Position numbers and translations under genes: made by a program
Notes under the pieces: generated by a model
The model's database searches: none
Told to the model about the DNA's origin: nothing
What the model saw: only the letters and a program-made list of their open reading frames with translations
Part shown: positions 11,691-22,315 of the stretch, one piece after another
How positions within the stretch are numbered: position 1 is the stretch's first letter
How the letters are laid out: every line of letters begins with the position of its first letter
DNA from: Haberlea rhodopensis
Taxonomy: Eukaryota; Streptophyta; Magnoliopsida; Lamiales; Gesneriaceae
NCBI GenBank assembly: GCA_907163345.1
Contig: CAJQUN010000003.1
Coordinates: 11,946,821-12,010,820, forward strand
DNA: 64,000 nucleotides
Reading direction: 5' to 3'

Positions 11691-14081
11691 TGTGATGACC
11701 TGAGATTAGGGATGTTAATCCCGGAGTGTTAATAACCCGTAAAGTTGTTTTACGTGGCAATTGGAGTTTAATCGAGGTGTTGGGCCTTCTGGGCTCGTCT
11801 ATTTGAGTAGTTGGGATCGCGGGATCCCGAGGTTGAGATCGTATTCTCATTTCGGTGAAAACCTGTGAGCTGGGTTTTTAGTGTGACTCAGAATCTCGGG
11901 TGCTTGGTGTGGGCACCGGTAGGGGGTTTTTGAGTTAGAGAGAGAATTTTTGAAAACAGATGATTTTTAATGAATCATGATGTATTTGTGGGGCTATTAG
12001 TATTTTGGGGTATTTTTGCTATAAATACCAATTGAACCCGGGATTTTAATTACCGGAACCATTTCAGCACCTCATTTCTCTCTCCCCGTACCCGCCGATT
12101 CTCGATCCCCTTTCGACCACCGCGCAGAAAAAAGCCTCCGCCCGCCGCCGTCCGGCCGCCGTTCGGCGCGTCCGACCCGCCGCCGTGTTCGTCTCTTCCA
12201 GGCGGTCCTATCCATACCACCAATTTGAAGTTTGGTCGAGAATCGAGCTCGGATTTCTGCAGAAAGCGTAGGGTTCAGATCTGGATTTCTGTCCGATTTT
12301 TGGGACGCGATTTTGGTATGTTTTTGGCACGATTTTTCTGGTGTTTTTGGGGCGTTTTTATGGTGTTGTTGGGTCGTTCATTTCAGACTTTAATGGTTCG
12401 AAAAATTGTTGCTTATAGTTCGAATTTTGGATGCTGTTGCGTGGGGGTTCTTGTTCGAAAATTGTGGGTTTGGCTTGGGGATGATTATTGTTGTTGTTAA
12501 TTGATTAATTCATGTGTTAGATGAATTATGGTGATATTTGGGTTTGATTGGTGTTGTTAGGGTTCGAATTTAGGGGTGGTTCTTGAGCGATTTTGATATT
12601 GTCTCATTCGATTTTCCCTCCCTGTGTATGCCCTGCCCCGGGTCTTGTAAATGGTAAATTGTCGTGGGTTGACAATAATTTTCTATATAAGGATTATGGG
12701 TGTGCTTGAGCATGGGTTGCATGTTCGTAATTAATTGTGAATTAATTTATCGTGTTAGCACATCGTTCCTCGGAGCATGGAACTCGAGCAAGGTTTGGCT
12801 CGGACTTCGGAGATTTAAGGTACGTGCGACGTACGACCATTTCTTTACGTGATAGCAATTGTGAAATGCATAATGTGTTGTAATTGCATTAGATGGTTGT
12901 GGGTATGGCTATATGCATATATGTGTTGATATATATGGGGTACTGAGTCTATATGACTATTGTACGGCTTTGAGATGCCTGAGAATGATCGTGGGATCAT
13001 GTGCTCATTATAAGACATGTGAGATGTCTAAGTATAATGGGAAATTGGTAAAATAAATGCTAGGCATTTGAGCTATCTATGATTGATAGTGAAATTGAGA
13101 AATCAGTACTAGATATTGAGATATCTATATTTGTATGTATAATGAACTTGGAATCATTGATTATTGATACTTGAGAATCAGGCATGCTATGAGTTAAATC
13201 AATGTGTTGATTTACTGATTTATGAGATTTGATGAGTTTGATGATTGTGAGAACAGGGACAGTACACGGAATCCCGGATGAGGATGTTGCCATCCAGGGA
13301 GTATCATTTAAAATTCATTAATATTTACTTGTGTTGTAAATTATGAATTTCATTATTGTGATTATGAGATTTCGTGTATTGGTATGCTCACCCCGTTGGG
13401 GGCTGTCTCTGTTGGGGCAGGTGAACAGGTACATCGATGGCTTTGGAGTTGAGCTCGAGCTGTTGATTGGATGTACTCCCAGGATTGTGGTACCAGGGCT
13501 TGATGGAGCACGGTATCGTATAGAGTACATATATACACCCGAGGGTTATATACATATTTATGATGCTCGCATGTGAGCACGGTTATGCTTGTATATGGGT
13601 TGTATATAAAGGCATGAGCCTTTCTCTCTTTCATTCTATGTTGCATGCAATTAAGAGTAGAATTGCTAATGATATGAGAGTCATGGGTGTATTGTGTGGG
13701 TGTTGAAACCCATCTATGTTGTCTTATGTGTGGTGTCTTCCCTGGCTGGGAATTTACTTAGCGTTGCTGTGTTCTGTTGAGTATGTGTTTTCCCTGGCCG
13801 GGAACTATATATTGTGTTGTGCTTTTATTTCGGGATAGCCCTACTTATGGGGAGACTCTGCCCAAATTTTTATAAAAGTCCACAATGTGAAAAGTGGCAA
13901 AATGGGGATGGTAATGGGCAACTCTATGAGTCTATATGTTAGTAGAGATGATCTTATAACGTTGAATGTTAAGGGAATTTTGTAAGCATCATCTAAGTTT
14001 CCCGATTGATTTGTATAGAAGCATGTACCACACATAGTGGTTAATACACTAATCAAGGGTTAAGGGCTTGGGGTCCTTACA
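11691..14081 (+). repeat. 5' LTR of family A copy 1
   Basis: A 2391-bp LTR starting TGTGATGACC and ending GTCCTTACA, immediately followed by a primer site. Its partner at 17962-20270 differs by only about nine substitutions and three small indels over 2.3 kb (counted by eye, about 0.4%), so insertion was recent. It has TATAAATA at 12020-12027, a CG-rich leader block at 12100-12200 and the GTACGT-GCG-ACGTAC block at 12820-12834. It interrupts Copia gag; the left flank is TTATT. Confidence 0.95.
12020..12027 (+). promoter_or_regulatory. TATA box in family A copy 1 LTR
   Basis: TATAAATA about 330 bp into the LTR, followed by a CT-rich stretch (12070-12095) where transcription would be expected to begin. 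The same motif is at the matching place in the right LTR (about 18292) and on the minus strand of copies 2 and 3. Confidence 0.6.
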
Positions 14082-14085
14082 TTAG

Positions 14086-14097
14086 TGGTATCAGAGC
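14086..14097 (+). promoter_or_regulatory. Primer binding site, initiator tRNA-Met
   Basis: TGGTATCAGAGC, the complement of the 3' end of plant initiator tRNA-Met, lies 4 nt after the LTR. The surrounding block, from the LTR end to AGTGGTTAG, is identical to that of the Tekay element at 48125-48158. Confidence 0.9.
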
Positions 14098-14559
14098 AGT
14101 GGTTAGCTCTTTGGGGCTGTTGAGGGCCTGGAACATGCTGATAGGGATGAGTAGCACATATTTATGCATGATAGTAGCTAGTGTTATGTGACACAACTGT
14201 TGTGCTTATGTGCATTTGTGATATGTGATCATAGTGAAACGATTATATGTCATGACATCTATGGAATCATAATATAACCTGTTGATTATGATTGTGAGTT
14301 GTGACACAGGGACAACCAGGTGGAGCATATCGAAATGCATTGGGATTCAGGAAGTACTTTGTACTCATAGTTTATGCATTTACTCATTATAATCATATTG
14401 TGGGAATATGGATTATTGTATGCTCATGGGTTGTGATTGTTCCTGTAGGAACACTATGATGCGAAAGGCTAAGGCCATGGTTGAAAGACACAAAACGGTA
14501 ACCTGCATTTTATATACATCATGGATTTATACATTGTGGATGTATGTGTACATGTAGTG

Positions 14560-15000
14560 ATGATTTTAATGCTTTGCCGCCATTTGTTGAAGCGAGGGGT
14601 GGGAGCGCCGCATGTCACATTTGTGCGAGGTGCATTAAAATACACTCATGTTGATGTATATTGGATATGGCATATGTTTTGTGATTGCAGGTGTAAATGG
14701 AATACTTGGTGAATATCCCATGAGTCATTGTTATGGATGAGTGATGATTTTAAATGCTTGCCGCTATTTATTATTTTGTGCCGCTAAAATGTGAAGCGAG
14801 GGGTGGGAGCGCCGCATGTCACATTGAAGCGTGGTTAGCATATGAGGCGAGGAAAGAATATTTGCCGCTAAAATGTGAGGCGAGGGGTGGGAGTACCGCA
14901 TGTCCATTTAAGCGAGGTTATTCTATGCCGCCTATATGTGAAGCGAGGGGTGGGAGTACCGCATGTTTTTACTTGAGCGAGGGGCATTAAAATACACTAC
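14560..15000 (+). repeat. CCGC/GCGAGG hairpin repeats in copy 1 interior
   Basis: At least four units of the form CCGC(T)...(A)GCGAGGGGTGGGAG, also present in the Tekay LTR (47390-47580, 54300-54480) and in 5571-5850. Within each unit CCGCT can pair with AGCG-A-GG leaving one bulged A. Confidence 0.75.
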
Positions 15001-15013
15001 CGTGACAATGACT

Positions 15014-15490
15014 AGGGATCAGCTATATTGACTGGCGATGGTTCATGCCGCCATGTATATTGATAGCGATGGTTCATGCCGCTATATTGACTGGCGATGG
15101 TTCTTGCCGCCATGGATATTGATAGCGATGGTTCATGCCGCTATATTGATTGGCGATGATTCTTGCCGCCATGTATATTGATAGCGATGGTTCATGCCGC
15201 TATATTGACTGGCGATGGTTCATGCCGCCATGGATATTGATAGCGATGGTTTATGCCGCTATATTGACTGGCGATGATTCTTGCCGCCATGGATATTGAT
15301 AGCGATGGTTTATGCCGCTATATTGACTGGCGATGATTCTTGCCGCCATGTATATTGATAGCGATGGTTCATGCCGCTATATTGACTGGCGATGATTCTT
15401 GCCGCCATGTATATTGATAGCGATGGTTCATGCCGCTATATTGACTGGCGATGGTTCTTGCCGCCATGTGTATTGATAGCGATGCCTCTT
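15014..15490 (+). repeat. 59-bp tandem array of alternating hairpins
   Basis: About eight head-to-tail units; the repeat start recurs at 15064, 15123 and 15182, giving a period of exactly 59 bp. Each unit holds two related halves, AGCGATGGTTCATGCCGCT and GGCGATGGTTCATGCCGCC, separated by ATATTGA-type spacers. The outer base pair differs between halves in a compensating way (A with T, G with C). It lies in non-coding sequence, so the open frames crossing it are a side effect of repetition. Confidence 0.9.
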
Positions 15491-17926
15491 TCCGCTATTA
15501 TGTGGACGATTTTCATGCTCAGGTGTATAGCGAGGTTTCATACCACTTATTATATGACGAGGTATCATGCCGTCGATTCTATAGCGATGGATTGTGCCGC
15601 TATGTACTCAGCACAGGATTTTGCCGCCTTCGAGCGATGGGTGCTGACTACGTACTATTATCGAGCGACGGATACAGGTATTCCGCTATCTTGATAGCGA
15701 TGAGGTATGGCATATTACTTGTGTTAGCATTATTGTGGATACTATGTGTTGCTATATATATGCCATGTGTTTGACGATGAGATTATGGATGTCGTGTATT
15801 GACATGTACCGTTGTATGTTTGACGATGTTAGTTGGATGTCATATGTTGACATATGCCGGTCACGAGATGACGATGACATAGTTGATGTTCTACGTAGAC
15901 GTGTGACGTCGTTTTGATGATTAATACATTTATGTTATGTATTTGGTTATATGGTTTGAGTGCCTTGGTGGCACATGGTAGTGTCTAAGTCACTAGTTGA
16001 CGAGACCATTATGCCGAGCAAGTTGCTCGAGGAACTATTGGGTGCGCCGTATAGGAATTATACCGCAGCACATATTCGAAGTATTTATTTGTCGAGCAAT
16101 GATACCCTTGGGTATGCTCGTTGGTTTGGCTAGGGCCAAGTGATTGGTGGTAAGAGTAGTCATTGAGGAAACTACTCGTTTGTTGTTGTGATCTACGGTA
16201 GGCGTGGTCACGCCCACCCTGAAGGTGTGGGATATGTCCTAATGAATTAAGATGGCTCCGTGGTTGAGCAAGGACACCGGGATGTCCATTATGCTTTGGT
16301 TTTAGAGAGATTTTGGGTGATGACCCACTACTCTAAATGGATGTTACGGTATGGCGTACCGAGATGGGACATATGGTTTGTTGGTGGGCTTGATATAAGC
16401 CTATGGAGACAGCGCTTTGCTAGCCAGATATCGTGGTGATGACATAGTGTATTGTTGGAGTACCAACGAGAGAGTCATCAGGTCGTTATTGACTCGATCT
16501 GAGGGAACCTGTGTATTTGGGATGCAATGGGGGTTATTATATCCAGTTTTTCCGAACGGTGGTTCGAGACTTGTGGATCTCGAGTTCGATGGCACTTCCC
16601 TTGTAGGGAAGGAGGTAGTATTAGACCTATTTGGGAATCTTTGAAAGATTCGGTGAGTTGGTACGTGTGGTGTTGATTTTGGGAATCACACCGTGTTGTT
16701 AATCGTCGATTATCGTCCTCCACTGGATAGGGAATGACTCAGAATTGACGGTCGTGTTTGGGGCTTAGGGGTATGTTGTAGATACCCGAGCCAAGTGCAT
16801 TGAGTATGCATGTGATGTCAGTGCTTAGACAGGTATACCGGTGAGTATACGGATGCCAATTAATGATTTCCTTTTTTTGTCAAGCATAGAGTATGCTAAT
16901 TTGGATGGCTAAATCTCTGATGAGAGATATTGAACACCTTGAGATTGGGAATCTCCATGGCACGATAAGTTAGGAGAAACAATCGTGAAGTTAGTTGACT
17001 CCCTTTGAGGAGGGAATTATCTTGTGTGGGTTGAGGTGTTCCATTGTTGGTGTTTCCTTCGAGTTATGTGATAGCCTTCCCAAGTTGGATTGTTAAATCC
17101 TAGGATTGTCAAGGGATGGCAGGAATTCAGATTTATTGGGTGTCGTTGTCGACACAAGCGTTGAGGATGCAATGTGTTTATTGCATGTCCTTCCAGGATT
17201 TGAACTCTGTGGAATCTCGATGGTTTATTTATGATCAGGATGTGATCCTTGGAATATCCGGAGGTGGACATCTTGTGAGATGTCTTTTGTGTGAATCTGT
17301 GGCCGTGAGTTGCCCAAATTGAGTTGCAATGATGCGACTGCTCCTTCGATGGAAAAGGTTTGAAAGTGGAAACCAGGTTTGGTATGTGTACACCGTGGTA
17401 TCCTAGTGTTTCCCTCGTAACGATGTATGTTAGACATCGTGAGTCTTGATAGAGATGTCATTGGATGATATCTACGATAGAATCGGGAGCGATTTGAATC
17501 CTTGCAGTTTCAGTCGACTAACTGCTTTTGGACTGTTAGCGTTGAGTTGTGCTGACGATCTTTGACGTTATGATGGATTTGGGAGTCTATTCCACTCCAG
17601 AGTTTGACACGAGGTCAACGTTCTCATGGTTGAGGTGTCATCCAGGATGCGTTCTTACTGGTTGTATTAGAACTAAGGATGACTGCCCGATCTACGGTCG
17701 TAAGTATTGGTTGTTTTGCAGTCATGAGGGACTGACTTTTGGGATGAACCGCATCGAGGTACATTTGCCTCTTGGGTATGTTGGTTTTGGTAAAGTCGCT
17801 CTGTTTCAGAGTTTGATGTGAGATAAGTATCCTCGCGTTTATTGAGACGATTCTGATATGGTCAAGAATCGAGGTTATGACTTCATGTTGTTGTGTAGCC
17901 TGGGTGTTATGTGATACACCGGTGCT

Positions 17927-17961
17927 AATTTCGAGGACGAAATTCTTTTAGTGGGGGATAT
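17927..17961 (+). promoter_or_regulatory. Pre-PPT hairpin and polypurine tract, family A copy 1
   Basis: AATTTCG-AGGA-CGAAATT (17927-17944) forms a perfect 7-bp stem; the purine run AGTGGGGGATAT follows and touches the LTR start at 17962. In the Tekay element the same hairpin is part of the final codons of pol; here no protein is encoded, so its retention points to a role as nucleic acid. Confidence 0.85.
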
Positions 17962-20270
17962 TGTGATGACCTGAGATTAGGGATGTTAATCCCGGAGTGT
18001 TAATAACCCGTAAAGTTGTTTTACGTGGCAATTGGAGTTTAATCGAGGTGTTGGGCCTTCTGGGCTCGTCTATTTGAGTAGTTGGGATCGCGGGATCCCG
18101 AGGTTGAGATCGTATTCTCATTTCGGTGAAAACCTGTGAGCTGGGTTTTTAGTGTGACTCAGAATCTCGGGTGCTTGGTGTGGGCACCGGTAGAGGGTTT
18201 TTGAGTTAGAGAGAGAATTTTTGAAAACAAATGATTTTTAATGAATCATGATGTATTTGTGGGGCTATTAGTATTTTGGGGTATTTTTGCTATAAATACC
18301 AATTGAACCCGGGATTTTAATTACCGGAACCATTTCAGCACCTCATTTCTCTCTCTCCCCGTACCCGCCGATTCTCGATCCCCTTTCGACCACCGCGCAG
18401 AAAAAGCCTCCGCCCGCCGCCGTCCGGCCGCCGTTCGGCGCGTCCGACCCGCCGCCGTGTTCGTCTCTTCCAGGCGGTCCTATCCATACCACCAATTTGA
18501 AGTTTGGTCGAGAATCGAGCTCGGATTTCTGCAGAAAGCGTAGGGTTCAGATCTGGATTTCTGTCCGATTTTTGGGACGCGATTTTGGTATGTTTTTGGC
18601 ACGATTTTTCTGGTGTTTTTTGGGGCGTTTTTATGGTGTTGTTGGGTCGTTCATTTCAGACTTTAATGGTTCGAAAAATTGTTGCTTATAGTTCGAATTT
18701 TGGATGCTGTTGCGTGGGGGTTCTTGTTCGAAAATTGGGGGTTTGGCTTGGGGATGATTATTGTTGTTGTTAATTGATTAATTCATGTGTTAGATGAATT
18801 ATGGTGATATTTGGGTTTGATTGGTGTTGTTAGGGTTCGAATTTAGGGGTGGTTCTTGAGCGATTTTGATATTGTCTCATTCGATTTTTCCTCCCTGTGT
18901 ATGCCCTGCCCCGGGTCTTGTAAATGGTAAATTGTCGTGGGTTGACAATAATTTTCTATATAAGGATTATGGGTGTGCTTGAGCATGGGTTGCATGTTCG
19001 TAATTAATTGTGAATTAATTTATCGTGTTAGCACATCGTTCCTCGGAGCATGGAACTCGAGCAAGGTTTGGCTCGGACTTCGGAGATTTAAGGTACGTGC
19101 GACGTACGAGCATTACTTTACGTGATAGCAATTGTGAAATGCATAATGTGTTGTAATTGCATTAGATGGTTGTGGGTATGGCTATATGCATATATGTGTT
19201 GATATATATGGGGTACTGAGTCTATATGACTATTGTACGGCTTTGAGATGCCTGAGAATGATCGTGGGATCATGTGCTCATTATAAGACATGTGAGATGT
19301 CTAAGTATAATGGGAAATTGGTAAAATAAATGCTAGGCATTTGAGCTATCTATGATTGATAGTGAAATTGAGAAATCAGTACTAGATATTGAGATATCTA
19401 TATTTGTATGTATAATGAACTTGGAATCATTGATTATTGATACTTGAGAATCAGGCATGCTATGAGTTAAATCAATGTGTTGATTTACTGATTTATGAGA
19501 TTTGATGAGTTTGATGATTGTGAGAACAGGGACAGTACACGGAATCCCGGATGAGGATGTTGCCATCCAGGGAGTATCATTTAAAATTCATTAATATTTA
19601 CTTGTGTTGTAAATTATGAATTTCATTATTGTGATTATGAGATTTCGTGTATTGGTATGCTCACCCCGTTGGGGGCTGTCTCTGTTGGGGCAGGTGAACA
19701 GGTACATCGATGGCTTTGGAGTTGAGCTCGAGCTGTTGATTGGATGTACTCCCAGGATTGTGGTACCAGGGCTTGATGGAGCACGGTATCGTATAGAGTA
19801 CATATATACACCCGATGGTTATATACATATTTATGATGCTCGCATGTGAGCACGGTTATGCTTGTATATGGGTTGTATATAAAGGCATGAGCCTTTCTCT
19901 CTTTCATTCTATGTTGCATGCAATTAAGAGTAGAATTGCTAATGATATGAGAGTCATGGGTGTATTGTGTGGGTGTTGAAACCCATCTATGTTGTCTTAT
20001 GTGTGGTGTCTTCCCTGGCTGGGAATTTACTTAGCGTTGCTGTGTTCTGTTGAGTATGTGTTTTCCCTGGCCGGGAACTATATATTGTGTTGTGCTTTTA
20101 TTTCGGGATAGCCCTACTTATGGGGAGACTCTGCCCAAATTTTTATAAAAGTCCACAATGTGAAAAGTGGCAAAATGGGGATGGTAATGGGCAACTCTAT
20201 GAGTCTATATGTTAGTAGAGATGATCTTATAACGTTGAATGTTAAGGGAATTTTGTAAGCATCATCTAAG
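17962..20270 (+). repeat. 3' LTR of family A copy 1 (last 84 bp missing)
   Basis: Matches 11691-13997 almost base for base and then stops after CATCTAAG at 20270. The final 84 bp present in the left LTR (13998-14081) are absent and the sequence jumps into an inverted family A LTR. This is a recombination or deletion breakpoint and not an LTR end. Confidence 0.95.
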
Positions 20271-20444
20271 GTTTTACACCGTAATGTGAATACAATCTCA
20301 TCCTCGGGATCCAACGATCCCAACTACCCAAATAAACGAGCCCAGAAGGCCCAACATCGCGATTAAACTCCAAATCGCTACGTAAAACATCTTTAGGGGT
20401 TATTAACACTCCGGGATTAACATCTCCAATCCCAGGTCATCACA
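20271..20444 (-). repeat. 3' LTR remnant of family A copy 2
   Basis: These 174 bp are identical to 26835-27008, the first 174 bp of the copy 2 LTR read on the minus strand. The remaining 2.4 kb of this LTR were lost at the 20270/20271 junction. Confidence 0.95.
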
Positions 20445-20479
20445 ATATCCCCCACTAAAAGAATTTCGTCCTCGAAATT
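20445..20479 (-). promoter_or_regulatory. Polypurine tract and pre-PPT hairpin, family A copy 2
   Basis: Minus-strand purine tract with five G residues (20445-20461) against the LTR, preceded by the perfect 7-bp hairpin AATTTCG-AGGA-CGAAATT at 20462-20479, as in copies 1 and 3. Confidence 0.85.
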
Positions 20480-21719
20480 AGCACCGGTGTATCCCGTAAC
20501 ACCCGGGGTACACCACAATATGGAGCCATAACCTCGATTCTTGATCATAACAGAATCGTATTAATAAACGCGAGGATACTTACTTCTCATCAAACTCTGA
20601 AACAGGGCGACTTACCCAAAACCAATATATCACCCAAGAGGCAACGTACCTTGATGCGGGTCATCCCAAAAGTCAGTCCCTCATGACTGCAAAACAACCG
20701 ATACTTACTACTGTAGATCGGACAATCATCCTTCGTTCTAATACAACCAGTAAGAACGTATCCTGAATGACACCTCAACCGTGGGAATGTTGACCTCGTG
20801 TCAACCCTGAAGTGGAATAGACTTCCAAATCCATCATAACGTCAAAAAGCGTCAGCGCAACCCACGCTAACAATCCAAAAGCAGTTAGTCAACTGAAACT
20901 GCGAGGATCCGAATCGCTCCCGATTCCATCGTGGATATCATTCAATGACATCTCTTATCATGACTCACGATGTCTAACATACATCGTTACGAGGGAAACA
21001 CTAGTATCCCACGGTGTACACACACCAAACCTGGTTTCCACTTTCAAACCTCCTCTGTCGAAGGAGCAGTCGCATCATTGCAACTCAAATTGGGCAACTC
21101 ACGGCCACAGATTCACACAAAAGATATCTCATAAGATGTCCACCTCTGGATATCCCAAGAACCACATCCTGGTCATAAACAAACAATCGAGACTCCTCAG
21201 AGTTTCAAACTTGAAAGGACATGCAATAAACCCATTGCATCCCAAATACATGGATTCCCAGATCGAATCAACGACGACTTGATGACTCTCTTGTTGGTAC
21301 TCCAACATCATGAGCTGTCACAGACAAGTCTCACCAAGATTAAACATAACGTATACACGTTTCAGTGAGGCATACACAACCTCAACCTCGATGACATGGT
21401 GACTACTAGAGTCCACCACAATCCACATCGTATCACCTTACGATTTGCCACACTTGGTTCCTACGAGCAGTATAACGGCTCTAACAAGCCCCTCTTGGTG
21501 CTGCATACACACGGCAGACAAACTAGTCGCTGCCTCTCTAGGTTCACCTCAAACCTACCAATAAGATGGACGTTTCCGCACGGCATACCATACTGTGGGA
21601 AGAAAATCAATAGAGTAGTGGGTCTTTACCCAACATTCCTCTAATGTCTATACACCCAGGACACTCCAATGTCCCTGTTTCATAGCCATGCATATAGTCA
21701 TTAATTCTTGACATGAATG

Positions 21720-22245
21720 ATTAAAATCATCATCTTATAATTATCACCATCTTATAACATCTTCATCATATGAGCATCATCATTTCATAAATATCATCAT
21801 CTTATAACATCATCATCACATAAGCATCATCATCTTATAAGCATCATCATCTTATAGCATCACCATCTTATACATCATCATCTTATACATCATCATCATA
21901 TAGGCATCATCATCTTATACATCATCATCATATAAGCATCATCATCTCATACATCATCATCTCATACATCATCATCTTATACATCATCATCTTATAAGCA
22001 TCATCATCTTATAGCATCATCATCTTATACATCATCATCTTATACATCATCATCATATAAGCGTCATCATCTTATACATCATCATCTTATACATCATCAT
22101 CATATACGCATCATCATCTTATATATCATCATCTTATAAGCATCGTCATCTTATACATCATCATCATATAAGCATCGTCATCTTATACATCATCATCATA
22201 TAAGCATCGTCATCTTATACATCATCGTCATATAAGTATAACGGT
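21720..22245. repeat. CATCATCTTATA-type short tandem repeat
   Basis: More than thirty imperfect copies of a 12-15 bp motif built from CATCAT and CTTATA. It has no coding potential and probably arose by slippage. Confidence 0.85.
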
Positions 22246-22315
22246 AAATGTACGAAATCATAGTTAAGTAAACATGCTGGGTACTCGTCAGCTTCTTTTT
22301 GTTGACCCTGATTCA

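Larger units (their letters stand above)
14082..17961 (+). mobile_element. Non-coding interior of family A copy 1
   Basis: About 3.9 kb between two near-identical LTRs with intact PBS and PPT but no gag, protease, RT, RNase H or integrase motif in any frame. Several segments resemble parts of the Tekay LTR in a different order (the ACAGGGACAACCA block near 14310, the CGGTAACCTGCATTTTATA block near 14500 and the CCGC/GCGAGG hairpins at 14570-15000). From about 15500 to 17960 the sequence is shared with copies 2 and 3 but codes for nothing recognisable. The element must use proteins supplied by another element. Confidence 0.85.

Noticed and set aside
13343..13646. ORFs of 77-94 codons repeated at 77-361, 13362-13646, 19635-19919 and 24858-25280
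   Set aside because: They recur only because the LTR recurs. Indels and stops shift them between copies, and no initiator context or protein family is recognisable.
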